Below are positions 1 to 12,492 of a stretch of DNA of 64,000 nucleotides, piece after piece. The position numbers and the translations under genes are program-made. The stretch lies in assembly GCA_034401795.1 (NCBI GenBank), contig CM067373.1, positions 42,857,142 to 42,921,141 on the forward strand, written 5' to 3'. Position 1 is the first letter of the stretch. Each line of letters starts with the position of its first letter. This stretch comes from Chaetoderma sp. LZ-2023a (taxonomy: Eukaryota; Mollusca; Caudofoveata; Chaetodermatida; Chaetodermatidae). The notes beneath the pieces are model-generated. The model was not told the DNA's origin, ran no database searches, and worked only from the letters and a program-made list of their open reading frames with translations.

Positions 1-648
1 GAGATTTAATCCGGAATAACGCCGTACTTAAGTATGGAGTTATTCCTGATTAAGTCTTTAGTGAGAACACGGCCTTAGACTACATAATCTCCAAGCACAT
101 GTGCTCACATTTTGATCAACACAAAGTAATTACTGATTTAATTCACAGTTCCACTCAAGTTGTTCATGCGAATCGCGATTTCTTACAGGAAACCACGGTT
201 TCTTGTTATTTGACGCTGGAAGCCATAGTTGAAATATCGATGGTTGATTTTTTGAAGGCATTTCTTACCGTGTAATATAGAAGATAATTATCCATAAAAT
301 AAGTCATTATGGTGTACGAGGTTCACTTCTTCTGGTGACATAGCGACTTTCTTAAATCGCACTATTGCTACTAGAGGGCATTATCTCCGCTGATGTCTCA
401 GTTATCTATGTGGTAGACTTACGGTCCTTAGCCCACTGCTCTTTTTCCGCTAAATAAATGACACGCCCGACTGTGTCAAATCACAAGTGCGTATTCGTGC
501 AGATGCCTCTACGGGGTCATTAAGCCTTTCCAAGATCATGTTACTCTCCAACATGATCTTAAGCAGTTTGAGGTATGCCAAACAAAGTGGGCTGGTTTAA
601 AATCTACATTTTTAATAGTGATCCAACGGATCAGTACACCAGAAACTT
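1..648. other. Unassigned sequence with an imperfect palindrome
   Basis: I see no convincing gene here. Positions 13-46 form an imperfect palindrome (GGAATAAC to GTTATTCC around a central ACTTAAGTA). Positions 22-84 resemble 30951-31010, sharing AAGTATGG, CGTTATT-like and AGTGAGAA blocks, so this is probably the edge of an unnamed dispersed repeat. Short open frames at 536-760 are shadows of the following minisatellite. Confidence 0.4.
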
Positions 649-2811
649 CACAGACCCATGCCATTCTGCACTGATCCTTACAGTAGTACTGCACAGACCC
701 ATGCCATTCTGCACTGATCCTTACAGTAGTACTGCACAGACCCCTGTCATTCTGCACTGATCCTTACAGTAGTACTGCACATACCCCTGTCATTCTGCAC
801 TGATCCTTACAGTAGTACTGTACAGATCGCTGCTGTCATTCTGCACTGATCCTTACAGTAGTACTGAACAGATCGCTGTCATTCTTCACGGATCCTTACA
901 GTAGTACTGCACAGATCGCTGTACTTCTGTACTGATCCATACAGTAGTAGAGCACAGATCGCTGTCATTCTGTACTGATCCATACAGTAGTACTGCACAG
1001 ATCGCTGTCATTCTGTACTGATCCTTACAGTAGTACTGTACAGATCGCTGCTGTCATTCTGCACTGATCATTACAGTAGTACTGCACAGATCGCTGTCAT
1101 TCTGCACTGATCCTTACAGTAGTACTGCACAGATCGCTGTCATTCTGTACTGATCCATACAGTAGTAGTGTACAGATCGCTGTCATTCTGTACTGATCCA
1201 TACAGTAGTAGTGCACAGATCGCTGTCATTCTGTACTGATCCATACAGTAGTACTGCACAGATCGCTGTCATTCTGTACTGATCCTTACAGTAGTACTGT
1301 ACAGATCGCTGCTGTCATTCTGCAATGCTCCTTACAGTAGTACTGCACAGATCGCTGTCATTCTGCACTGATCCTTACAGTAGTACTGCACAGATCGCTG
1401 TCATTCTGTACTGATCCATACAGTAGTAGTGCACAGATCGCTGTCATTCTGTACTGATCCATACAGTAGTACTGCACAGATCGCTGTCATTCTGTACTGA
1501 TCCTTACAGTAGTACTGCACAGATCGCTGTCATTCTTCACGGATCCTTACAGTAGTACTGCACAGATCGCTGTCATTCTGTACTGATCCTTACAGTAGTA
1601 CTGCACAGATCGCTGTTATTCTGTACTGATCCATACAGTAGTACTGCACAGATCGCTGTCATTCTGTACTGATCCTTACAGTAGTACTGCACAGATCGCT
1701 GTCATTCTGTACTGATCCATACAGTAGTACTGCACAGATCGCTGTCATTCTGTACTGATCCATACAGTAGTACTACACAGATCGCTGTCATTCTGTACTG
1801 ATCCATACAGTAGTACTGCACAGATCGCTGTCATTCTGTACTGATCCTTCCAGTAGTACTGCACAGATCGCTGTCATTCTGTACTGATCCTTACAGTAGT
1901 ACTGCACAGATCGCTGTCATTCTGTACTGATCCTTACGGTAGTACTGCACAGATCGCTGTCATTCTGTACTGATCCATACGGTAGTACTGCACAGATCGC
2001 TGTCATTCTGTACTGATCCTTACAGTAGTACTGCACAGATCGCTGTCATTCTGTACTGATCCTTACAGTAGTACTGCACAGATCGCTGTCATTCTGTACT
2101 GATCCATAGAGTAGTAGTGCACAGATCGCTGTCATTCTATACTGATCCATACAGTAGTACTGCACAGATCGCTGTCATTCTGTACTGATCCTTACAGTAG
2201 TACTGCACAGATCGCTGTCATTCTGTACTGATCCATACAGTAGTACTGCACATATCGCTGTCATTCTGTACTGATCCTTACAGTAGTACTGCACATATCG
2301 CTGTCATTCTGTACTGATCCTTACAGTAGTACTGCACAGATCGCTGTCATTTTGTACTGATACTTACAGTAGTACTGCACAGATCGCTGTCATTCTGTAC
2401 TGATACTTACAGTAGTACTGCACAGATCGCTGTCATTCTGTACTGATCCATACAGTAGTACTGCACAGATCGCTGTCATTCTGTACTGATCCATACAGTA
2501 GTACGGCACAGATCGCTGTCATTCTGTACTGATCCTTACAGTAGTACTGCACAGATCGCTGTCATGCTGTACTGATCCATACAGTAGTACTGCACAGATC
2601 GCTGTCATTCTGTACTGATCCTTACAGTAGTACTGCACAGATCGCTGTCATTCTTCACGGATCCTTACAGTAGTACTGCACAGATCGCTGTCATTCTGTA
2701 CTGATCCTTACAGTAGTACTGCACAGATCGCTGTCATTCTGTACTGATCCTTACAGTAGTACTGCACAGATCGCTGTCATTCTGTACTGATCCTTACAGT
2801 AGTACTGCAAA
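649..2811. repeat. Minisatellite, 43-bp unit, about 50 copies
   Basis: Tandem units recur every 43 bp, anchored by CAGTAGTACTGCACAG followed by ATCGCTGTCATTCTG and TACTGATCC(T/A)TA. The first two or three units differ (CAGACCCATGCC and CAGACCCCTGTC in place of CAGATCGCTGTC), and a few units carry a 3-bp insertion (CGCTGCTGTC). Each unit contains an imperfect dyad, GTACTGATCC..CAGTAGTAC, which could form a small hairpin. Periodicity and boundaries are read directly; function is unknown. Confidence 0.95.
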
Positions 2812-2990
2812 GAAAATAAAATTAATCAAATGTTATATAAGCACCATTTACACCATATTATTAGGATAATTAATCATTTAATGGTCAGGAACTCAGAATG
2901 TATGCTTAGTTAATGTCCATTTGCAGGCCGTTTTTGTCGTCCTTTTCCTCATGTTATTATACTTGTATTGCCGTGTCGGATTTTTGCAAC

Positions 2991-3055
2991 AATCCATCCA
3001 TCCATCCACCCACCCAGACACCCACCCACCCACCCAGCCATCCATCCATCCATCC

Positions 3056-3098
<43 letters not shown>
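2991..3098. repeat. Compound tetranucleotide microsatellite (ATCC/ACCC/ATCT)
   Basis: Blocks of CATC, CACC and then a run of about ten CTAT units are read directly. Short open frames across it simply translate the repeat. Confidence 0.95.
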
Positions 3099-3454
3099 CT
3101 CATCGCCACCACCGTCAGTATCAGTGCACAAATCACTATCTCTTATTGTCATAAATTGCAACATAAATACAAAGTTTTCTCAAATGTATTTAGTCAAGGC
3201 CATGTACTTTTGTCATGAATTTTGTAATCAGTTCGTTTTCGAATTTGCCACAGGAAACGGGTGCACAACATCGTGTCATAAACTGCAGTAATGGTCCATT
3301 TAACATCTATTCAGAATAAACGCATTGAGAAGTGAGATTCTCGCGCATCTGCTGTATTCAGCAGGACCTATAATCATCAAAACAGTTCTCTGTTAAACAA
3401 TAACCATACAGACAGCATTGTTAGAAACACCTGCTCCTGAGACCGTCTGACTTA

Positions 3455-3620
3455 TGGAGCCAGAAAATGTTTTTTCTTTAAGACGTATGGTCGTAAGACC
3501 ACCTACCTGTCTTTTTAACTCCAACATACCCTATATCGAGTCACTTGCCTTAAGAGACCACCTGTATATAGTGACTAGTGTTTTAGCTCCATAACACAGG
3601 TTTTGAATGAACATCGCGCT
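3455..3620. repeat. Dispersed repeat segment related to 26050-26170
   Basis: GACCACCT, ACTCCAA, CCTATA, GTCAC and AAGAGACCACCTG occur in the same order here and just upstream of the acceptor-like array in the EF-hand gene intron (26050-26170). That shared order suggests two diverged copies of one unnamed repeat, at roughly two-thirds identity by eye. Confidence 0.5.
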
Positions 3621-4199
3621 AACTGGTGTTCAGTTTGAAAGACTTTAAAATAGGCGGTTATCGATGATAGAAAATGTCACTAATAACCCGCAGTAATAAA
3701 GTGTACGTTAATGACGTAATTAGCTCGATCAGCCTATGGTAATGGTTTCGCTCATCACTGCGTGTGAAGCAGATTTAGATAATAAGTCAGATTTCGCTGA
3801 TAAACAATCTCTATTCTGTTCTAAGCAAAATATCGTTAAACTCATTAACACTAAAAGCTGACTAAAACAGCCGCCGCGGTGGTCTTGAGAAATGTCCAAA
3901 TGCAGACCAAGAGAAGACTACTTTTGGAAAATTTACCACTGGAATGAGTGGCTGGATAACAGAGCTAGTTCAGTCAGGTGACAAATTTTCAAAAATAAAT
4001 TTCTCATTAGTATGCAAATGGACATTATCTAAGAAAAATTGAAATTTGAGGAGCAACGGGTTAATTTAAGTGAGAGTTTAAAATAAATTGTGTATTTTTT
4101 AAATGAAACCACGTGAATCATTGTTATGAGCTGCTTATTGGCAAAAGCTTACCGTTAACTGGAAGATGTAACAACTGCTGTATGCCTTAATGAGCTAAA

Positions 4200-4806
4200 C
4201 AGACTAGAGACAGACTCTTAACAGACCAGAGACAGTCTCTTAACATACCAGAGACAGTCTCTTAACAGACAAGAGACAGTCTCTTAACAGACCAGAGACA
4301 GTCTCTTAACAGCTCAGTCAGGCAGTCTCTTAACAGCCTAGAGACAGTCTCTTAACATACCAGAGACAGTCTCTTAACAGACCAGAGACATTCAGTCTCT
4401 TAGCAGACCAGAGAAGTCTCTTAACAGACCAGAGACAGTCTCTTAACAGATCAGAGACAGTCTCTTAACAGACCAGAGAGAATATCTTAACAGACCAGAG
4501 ACCGTCTGTTAACAGACCAGAGACAGTATCTTAACTGATCAGAGACAGTCTCTTAGCAGACCAGAGACAGTTCTTAACAGACCAGAGACATTCAGTCTCT
4601 TAGCATACCAGAGAAGTCTCTTAACAGACCAGAGACAATCTCTTAGCAGACCAGAGACAGTATCTTAAAAGACCAGTCAGACAGTCGCTTAACAGACCGG
4701 AGACAGTCTCTTAACGGCCCAGAGACAGTCTCTTAACATACCAGAGACAGTCTCTTAACAGACCAGAGACATTCAGTCTCTTAGCAGACCAGAGAAGTCC
4801 CTTAAC
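4200..4806. repeat. Minisatellite, 22-bp unit, about 27 copies
   Basis: Units contain CAGACCAGAGACAGTCTCTT with a period of 22 bp. Some units are longer, with ATTCAGTCTCTTAGCAGACC replacing the core. GAGACAGTCTC is a near-perfect dyad in every unit, so the array is a chain of potential small hairpins. Confidence 0.93.
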
Positions 4807-5676
4807 ATCAAGTAATATCTGTTTTATCATGAAATTGGAAATTTATAAACTATGGGTATCTGATAATACAGGCAGCCCCGTCTATTATTTCAACCGGCTT
4901 TTAGGGTCGCATCGAACCAGTTGGCCCACTTTACATTAGCAAATGAGTTGCATTTAGGATCCTATTATCCTGTGTGACATCTATTTGATGATCCATACAG
5001 TGCTCGCTATACACAGGTTCCACAATAATGACCATCAGGAAATCTACAGATGCTTACACAGACAATAGATGTTACCTATCGCATCCTAATGACGAGGAAC
5101 TGGCCACCATTAATCAGCTGTATATTTGCATCGAAATAAGCGTCGCTTCACAAAATTAATTTGTGATTTATGTATCATATGTTTCATCATATTTCAGGAT
5201 TGTCAAATTGTCGCATACACATCTGTGTTGTTATCATCCAGTGAGACAATCTATAGTTCATGCTACCTACTATGGTGCTTGGAGTTTTCGTCAGTTGAGG
5301 GTTCGATTCCCTGCCAATGCCTTCCTACACGGACTTTGATGAAACATGACAATTTACCCTTACACCTAACTACCTCAAGCAGTTCTCCTGGGGCTTACTC
5401 TGCGACAATTATGATTGCTAGGTACTTACCAGCTTCTTCCTACAATCCGCAAACGCATGTCGTCACATAATATATGTGTGCCATCCACTACTTGCGGGTA
5501 GTCGGGTATGCTATCGAACTTGGATTCACACTAGACAGAACTTACATGTATGATTCTCTGGAAATTGGGATTGTTCTGCCATTTGTGGCTGGGTGTTCGT
5601 TATTTGATGGGGTTTTATATTCTATTGGATTCTTGTAGACTGGTTTCAACAACCGAGAGCATTCAATTGGGCACTT
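4807..5676. other. Unassigned; possible SINE-like segment near 5270-5470
   Basis: No gene is supported. At 5306-5318 the text GGGTTCGATTCCC matches a tRNA/SINE B-box, followed by TTTACCCTTACAC and CCTCAAGCAG, which resembles the body of tRNA-derived SINEs. A matching A-box and cloverleaf are not clear, so this is only a suspicion. Confidence 0.3.
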
Positions 5677-5971
5677 GGCAGACCATCTTAATGGATGAGT
5701 GGTTAATTTGTTTTATTTTATTTTGAAAACAATGTATATGTAAGCAGCTTTTGAATTAATATTAATATTATTAAAACAATTACATCCAAAATATTCGACA
5801 GCACATTGTCACCATCATCACCCTCACCATCGGCATAATCATCATCACCATCATGTAGCCACTTGGCAGAACCTCTTAATGGATGGATGGTAATATGTTT
5901 TTATTTTACTTTGAAAACAATGTATATGTAAGCATTTGGAAAATCTGGAAAATCCAAAATATCCAACAGCC

Positions 5972-6006
<35 letters not shown>

Positions 6007-6010
6007 ATAC
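5677..6010. repeat. Diverged tandem duplication of about 175 bp ending in an (ATC)n microsatellite
   Basis: CTTGGCAGACC..CTTAATGGATG, a T-rich stretch, TTTGAAAACAATGTATATGT, then TCCAAAATAT(C/T)C and ACAGC appear in the same order twice, starting near 5670 and 5860. The first copy ends in CACCATCATC text, the second in an uninterrupted run of about eleven CAT/ATC triplets (5972-6006). Confidence 0.75.
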
Positions 6011-6169
6011 CGCCAGCACCAACATTGTAATTAGAAATCAACCGTGTATGTATATTCATGTACCCACCATTGTATGTATGTATTCCATGTATATAAGCTC
6101 TTCGTGTACTTCAAAAGAAGTTAACGAATAAACTATACTGAGACACTCTATCCTGCAATCAATATAGAT

Positions 6170-6275
6170 CAATAGAGGCTATGTATAGGCTGAATTCACA
6201 CATGATGCACTGTTGCCGATCCTCTAGTGGATCCGATGCAGCTTGGAGAAATCTAGCTTGCCATCTAATGGAGTA
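6170..6275 (-). repeat. Dispersed repeat, inverted relative to 12888-12978
   Basis: CACATGATGCA, TGTTGCCGATC, GTGGATCCGATGC, GAGAAATCTAGCTTG and CATCTAATGGAG here are the reverse complement of the order seen at 12888-12978. The copy there abuts a TGACGTCA-type MITE, so this may be a detached end of the same family. Confidence 0.6.
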
Positions 6276-6774
6276 ATCCAGTTTTAAAGGTAATGGTGAG
6301 AGGCTTTCTTTATTAATAAGCTTTTTCGATTACATTTGTTAAAGTGTGTGGGGAAATCAAATGGATAACTCATCCAATAATCTCTCTTGAAACACACACA
6401 GAAGGTGGAAAGACCTGGCCTCTGTGGTAATGGTCTTAAGGTGTTTAATGCAGTAGGAGAACAGGTTTTGTAGTCAGCCATTAGGTGTGTAACTTTTGAA
6501 CACCCCTTTTGGTCGCTAGTCTGGATCGTTTCTAGGCACCACCTGTATCGCTGCGGGTTTTGTTTTCTAGTGCTCTTGCACTAGATTTATAAGGTACACT
6601 CTTGAGTTCCTTTAAAAATTAGGTTTTGCCTGAAATTAGGCTGTGTTAAGACTGTGAGTATCAGGATTATCAACTTGCGCAAACAGTCAGCCACCATCAG
6701 CCTTGCCATGTCCTACGTAACAGCCATGCTGCTCTGAGCATGGCGGTATCATTGAGCAGTTTTAGGAACATTTG
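6276..6774. other. Unassigned spacer before the 27-bp minisatellite
   Basis: No gene is seen. A small hairpin (CATGCTGCTCTGAGCATG) lies near 6723-6740, just before the array. Confidence 0.4.
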
Positions 6775-9205
6775 CTTATTCTCCTTGTTATATATGATGA
6801 GCTTATTCTCCTAGTTAGATAGGATGAGCTTATTCTCCTTGTTAGATAGGATGAGCTTATTCTCCTTGCTAGATAGAATGAGCTTATTCCCCTTGTTAGC
6901 TGGGATGAGCTTATTAACCTTGTTAGACAGGATGAGCTTATTAACCTTGTTAGATAGGATGAGCTTATTAACCTTGTTAGACAGGATGAGCGTATTAACC
7001 TTGTTAGATAGGATGAGCTTATTAACCTTGTTAGACAGGATGAGCTTATTAACCTTGTTAGACAGGATGAGCGTATTAACCTTGTTAGACAGGATGAGCT
7101 TATTAACCTTGTTAGATAGGATGAGCTTATTAACCTTGTTAGACAAGATGAGCTTATTAACCTTGTTAGACAGGATGAGCTTATTAACCTTGTTAGACAG
7201 GATGAGCGTATTAACCTTGTTAGACAGGATGAGCTTATTAACCTTGTTAGATAGGATGAGCTTATTAACCTTGTTAGACAGGATGAGCTTATTAACCTTG
7301 TTAGATAGGATGAGCTTATTAACCTTGTTAGATAGGATGAGCTTATTAACCTTGTTAGACAGGATGAGCGTATTAACCTTGTTAGATAGGATGAGCTTAT
7401 TAACCTTGTTAGACAGGATGAGCTTATTAACCTTGTTAGACAGGATGAGCGTATTAACCTTGTTAGACAGGATGAGCTTATTAACCTTGTTAGATAGGAT
7501 GAGCTTATTAACCTTGTTAGACAAGATGAGCTTATTAACCTTGTTAGACAGGATGAGCGTATTCTCTTTGTTAGATAGGATGAGCTTATTCCCCTTGTTA
7601 GACAGGATGAGCTTATTAACCTTGCTAGACAGGATGAGCTTATTCTCTTTGTTAGATAGGATGAGCTTATTCCCCTTGTTAGACAGGATGAGCTTATTAA
7701 CATTGTTAGATAGGATGAGCTTATTCCCCTTGTTAGACAGGATGAGCTTATTCCCCTTGTTAGACAGGATGAGCTTATTCCCCTTGTTAGACAGGATGAG
7801 CTTATTCCCCTTGTTAGACAGGATGAGCTTATTAACCTTGTTAGATAGGATGAGCTTCTTAACCTTGTTAGACAGGATGAACTTATTAACCTTGTTAGAC
7901 AGGATGAGCTTATTAACCTTGTTAGACAGGATGAACTTATTAACCTTGTTAGACAGGATGAGCTTATTCTCTTTGTTAGATAGGATGAGCTTATTAACCT
8001 TGTTAGACAGGATGAGCTTATTAACCTTGTTAGATAGGATGAGCTTATTAACCTTGTTAGACAGGATGAGCTTATTCCCCTTGTTAGACAGGATGAGCTT
8101 ATTAACCTTGTTAGATAGGATGAGCTTATTAACCTTGTTAGACAGGATGAGCGTATTAACCTTGTTAGATAGGATGAGCTTATTAACCTTGTTAGACAGG
8201 ATGAACTTATTAACCTTGTTAGACAGGATGAGCTTATTAACCTTGTTAGACAGGATGAACTTATTAACCTTGTTAGACAGGATGAGCTTATTATCCTTGT
8301 TAGACAGGATGAACGTATTAACCTTGTTAGACAGGATGAGCTTATTAACCTTGTTAGATAGGAAGAGCTTATTAACCTTGTTAGACAGGATGAGCGTATT
8401 AACCTTGTTAGATAGGATGAGCTTATTAACCTTGTTAGATAGGATGAGCTTATTAACCTTGTTAGACAGGATGAGCTTATTAACCTTGTTAGACAGGATG
8501 AGCTTATTCTCCTTGCTAGATAGGATGAGCTTATTAACCTTGTTAGACAGGATGAGCTTATTAACCTTGTTAGACAGGATGAGCTTATTCTCTTTGTTAG
8601 ATAGGATGAGCTTATTCCCCTTGTTAGACAGGATGAGCTTATTAACCTTGTTAGATAGGATGAGCTTCTTAACCTTGTTAGACAGGATGAACTTATTAAC
8701 CTTGTTAGACAGGATGAACTTATTAACCTTGTTAGACAGGATGAACTTATTATCCTTGTTAGACAGGATGAACGTATTAACCTTGTTAGACAGGATGAGC
8801 TTATTAACCTTGTTAGATAGGATGAGCTTATTAACCTTGTTAGACAGGATGAACTTATTAACCTTGTTAGACAGGATGAACTTATTAACCTTGTTAGACA
8901 GGATGAACTTATTAACCTTGTTAGACAGGATGAGCTTATTCTCTTTGTTAGATAGGATGAGCTTATTAACCTTGTTAGACAGGATGAGCTTATTAACCTT
9001 GTTAGATAGGATGAGCTTATTAACCTTGTTAGACAGGATGAGCTTATTCTCTTTGTTAGATAGGATGAGCTTCTTAACCTTGTTAGACAGGATGAGCTTA
9101 TTAACCTTGTTAGACAGGATGAGCTTATTAACCTTGCTAGACAGGATGAGCGTATTAACCTTGTTAGACAGGATGAGCTTATTCTCCCTGCTAGACAGGA
9201 TGACT
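6775..9205. repeat. Minisatellite, 27-bp unit, about 90 copies, stop-free in three frames
   Basis: Units read GATGAGCTTATT, then AACC/CCCC/TCTT/TCCT, then TTGTTAGA(C/T)AG, with a strict 27-bp period. Because 27 is a multiple of three and the unit lacks stops in several frames, one plus-strand and two minus-strand frames stay open for about 800 codons, giving nonapeptide repeats (MSLLTLLDR on plus; NKLILSNKV and SSCLTRLIS on minus). No non-repetitive domain flanks any of these frames, so they are treated as artefacts of the repeat. Confidence 0.95.
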
Positions 9206-9805
9206 TCATTTATCCGTTGATAACCATAAATCCTGATCAAGCACTCAGTTCACGCAACAATCATCAATGCGCGTCCATCTTCATGTATGTGTTGTGCTTG
9301 GCCCATGTGGATATCCATAAATCATGTATTGGTGGACAGACAATAGTGACTTGACACATCTCTGACGTATTATTAGAATATCTCATCATACTGGTGTACT
9401 ATGATTCCTTGTGATTTCGCATAGTAATTATCCTCCCTGTAATACGTATTGAACACCCCCTTATGGTATATGCATATATGCGTTCACTAACGTTCACAGC
9501 GCATCAGCCAATGACGATTTATTGGCTAATCAAGGTGTGGATTTATGCCTGAACAGTGCTGGACGACCCATAAATGTGAAGCTCATATTGAAATACCTAT
9601 AGCATGTTTTAATGAAGCTTTCCTACACTTACTTCTCTCTGAACAGTAAGCGAAACATCTATAGTGATCGCCTCCTCTCTGATCGCCATTGTTCTGCTGT
9701 TGCCTATAGGCCTATATAGGGTAACTACTTGTTCTTTTGTTTCTTAAATGAATAGTTTACTTTGTATTTACCAAACATGTCTCAGTATCAGGATTGTGAC
9801 TTCTC
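9206..9805. other. Unassigned intergenic DNA
   Basis: I see no ORF of interest, repeat family or RNA gene in this stretch. Confidence 0.4.
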
Positions 9806-9816
9806 TGGCACGCACG

Positions 9817-9855
<39 letters not shown>

Positions 9856-9858
9856 GCA
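9806..9858. repeat. (CA)n/(CACG)n microsatellite
   Basis: GCACGCACG blocks lead into about 17 CA dinucleotides and end in CGCGC. Confidence 0.95.
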
Positions 9859-9894
9859 GCCTTCTGTGACATCAGCCATGCCACCAGTCAGAAT

Positions 9895-10125
9895 TGATGA
9901 ATCCAGTTTATTGATCAATCATATGACGTCATAATCAACTATGTCGCATGTAGGCTGGCATCATAATTAATTACGTCATGAATGGCCTGATTTAGTCCGT
10001 CACAAACGCTTAATAGTCCGTCAAGTTCTACGAATTGTATGTCTTTGCTATTTAATACACTTTCTGAGGCAGCAACAGCACCCAGTCAAATTAGTTAAAA
10101 ATATTCATCAGCTTAGCCCAGTCTG
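9895..10125 (+). mobile_element. TGACGTCA-type MITE-like repeat, copy 1 (internally deleted)
   Basis: The copy shows ATATGACGTCATAATCAACTA, then TTTAGTCCGTC, TACGAATTGTATGTCTTT and CTATTTAATA in the family order. It then jumps straight to GGCAGCAACAGCACCCAGTC, so one arm of the central hairpin is missing. It has no coding capacity. The family is defined from about eleven copies in this window. Confidence 0.75.
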
Positions 10126-11805
10126 GATTCCTCCATTCAGTATGTAGTGTTGATGACATATGGAATGGACATTTTGATGTCTTCTGCATTACTGCTGAGA
10201 CAGCCGTCTTCATCACGCACCATGTAGCGTACTGGCGTCATCTCCGGCATCTGTTAATCTTTGAACAGATATTATTTGCAGACATCAATCATACCAGACT
10301 CTGTCATGACACCTCATCTTGTCAGCCCACCTACGGTTTTAATATTCATCTCCAAGACTTGCTCTATAAGCATGCCTTATAACGCAAGTTCACTGCCAAT
10401 TATGTTCAATAGCTATCAGCTTTTCTGCCTACATGGAGGCCGTCATGGGTGTTGATAAACCTCTGGAGATTATTTCCCTTAGCTTTTCATGTTATGTAAT
10501 TACCAGGGAAGAGATTTGAGTATAATTGTTTTTCTCCACACCTGTATGTTGATATTTGTGGCGTGTCAACCCACTTTTATCATTAAAATGACTGGACTAC
10601 AACTAGATTTTACCATTGTAGTGTCCTCCTCCAGTATAAATAAAGAATCGCCAAACCTCGTCAGTAGCCAATATGTTCATCTTTAAGTGGACGTGCGAAA
10701 TCAAAGATTTACCTGATATAAACATTAGGATGCGCGCTTGAGCACCACCCCACCCCCTTCCCCTATGACGTTATCCCAGGCCATTGCAGGTTGCATGTTC
10801 TAATCTCGCATTATAGATTCTTGAAGCGGTAGTCGTGTGCATACAAATGTGCGTGTACGGATGCACACTCACCTTCGAATCTGTGCGTCAGCGTATGGGG
10901 TGCGGTGCGTGTACACGTGTGTGCGTGCGTGAGTGCGTGCGCTAGAAATACCATTACTGTTATTTGATATGTTGGCCTGTGGGCATTTCCTTTAGATAAC
11001 GAATATTCGGTTAAACGTGTACTAAGCGGTCACCTTATCGATCCCAAGCACGCGGTCACTGAGGCCGCGTGGACAGCTTAATGCGTGTCCCGTTGTCACA
11101 TGAAGTGATTTGTGGGATCCATGATATCGACGGTTGTTTATAAGACAACTGGCGTTTTGTGCACCAAGTCTTTGTTGTCAGACAGCGGAAGATGGTCCGA
11201 AGCAGTCCTACAGTATTGCCATCCGCAGCTAGTCATAGTCGCACCGGATACCGCACAATATTTAGTTTGAAGACTAAAGTCAAAGTACGTGTTCAGTTGA
11301 CCGTAACTGAACCGCAGGCTTTGATGAATAAACTACACGATCATATCTGCTTTCTCAACCGGAGCGAATAATATAATTCTAATACGTTCAGGCGAATTTT
11401 AGTAATTAATCAACACGACTGGGATTCATGCCACACCTGGGATTGATGACAGAATTGTAACCCAAGAGTCATCGTTAATTATGTCCGGATATACTGAGTG
11501 GTTAGCTATTAGCAATGCGCCTATTTACTGGTCGTAATATTTAGTACATAATTAGGAGTTCAGATTTGAACACCTGTGTGATTGTCGTTGTTTGTACACC
11601 TAGAAACGGAAAGGTAAGACACAATTGTTATTGTTGAAGATCGTGTTTCACGCAAAGATACAGGAGATTCACGTAATTGGTCTTATTGGCTGACTGGCTG
11701 ACTGACTGCCTGCTCAAATTTAACCCAGCTAAAATCTTATTGGTTTCTCGCTTGACTAGTACACAGATAACATGCTTAACATTACATGTGCCCAATGTTG
11801 TTAAT
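10126..11805. other. Unassigned intergenic DNA with a GT-rich tract
   Basis: A GTGCGTG-rich alternating purine-pyrimidine tract occupies about 10835-10945 (Z-DNA-prone composition). Small open frames at 10261-10455, 10489-10686 and 11159-11371 have no recognisable motif and are not called. Confidence 0.4.
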
Positions 11806-11807
11806 GA

Positions 11808-12185
11808 ACCTTTCCAGTTAATCCATTCATCATATGACGTCATAATCTACTACGTGACGTGTAGAATGACGTCATAAGCAATTCAGGCATGAATGACTCG
11901 ATTTAGTCCGTCTTGAACGCGTAATAGTCAGACATGTAAGAAATGCATGGCTTTACTATTTAATAAACATTCTATCGAATATTTTGAAACTATTTTGAAT
12001 GGGCGCTGTTGCTGCCATGGGCAACAACACCGCCCAGTCAAATTAGTCTCAAAATATTCAACCGCTAACCTGTATAGTATTCTGGCAATTGATAGTCAGG
12101 GAGTTCAGGGATTGATCGATCCCAACACGAGCAATGTGTGGGTGGGGCTTATCTAGAGATGGGCGGGGCATGGCTAAAATGGGAA
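11808..12185 (+). mobile_element. TGACGTCA-type MITE-like repeat, copy 2 (near complete)
   Basis: This is one of the fullest copies. It opens with CATATGACGTCATAATC, has TTTAGTCCGTC, then a central foldback at 11977-12059 in which GAATATTTTGAAAC and GGGCGCTGTTGCTGCC are mirrored by complementary text. It ends in the GATCGATCCCAACACG, GGGGCTTATC and GGGCGGGGCATGGCTA blocks. It encodes nothing. Confidence 0.8.
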
Positions 12186-12189
12186 AGAT

Positions 12190-12492
12190 CCATTGCATTC
12201 ACCGTTGGCCATCATGCATTGGACAAACATTGTTTGAACATAGCAATGGACCTTTCCATTGTTTAGCTAGCTTTTAGCCTATGGCAGCAACAGCGCCCAG
12301 TCAAATTAGTTTCAAAAATATTCAACAGAATATTTATTCAATAGTAAAGACATAGAATTTATACAACAACGCATAATCCGTCTTCAAATATGCGTTAGTG
12401 ACGTACTTATCGACGTCATTCATTATGATGTCATTCTACACATCACGTAGTTGATTATGACGTCATATGAGGGGTGGGTACTCTGGAAAGGT
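12190..12492 (-). mobile_element. TGACGTCA-type MITE-like repeat, copy 3 (inverted)
   Basis: GGCAGCAACAGCGCCCAGTC, ATTAGTTTCAAAAATATTCA and TTGATTATGACGTCATATGA occur in reverse order relative to copy 2, placing this copy head-to-head with copy 4 and next to copy 2. Confidence 0.78.

Larger units (their letters stand above)
2812..4199. other. Unassigned, AT-rich intergenic DNA
   Basis: This stretch separates two minisatellites. It holds a tetranucleotide microsatellite (2991-3098) and a dispersed-repeat segment (3455-3620), listed separately. The remainder shows no ORF with family resemblance and no recognisable RNA gene. Confidence 0.5.

Noticed and set aside
5260-5330. tRNA gene
   Set aside because: A B-box-like GGGTTCGATTCCC is present, but no A-box and no cloverleaf could be drawn; kept only as a possible SINE hint.
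6762-9240. Three frames of about 800 codons
   Set aside because: They translate a stop-free 27-bp minisatellite in several frames and both strands, with no unique protein domain.
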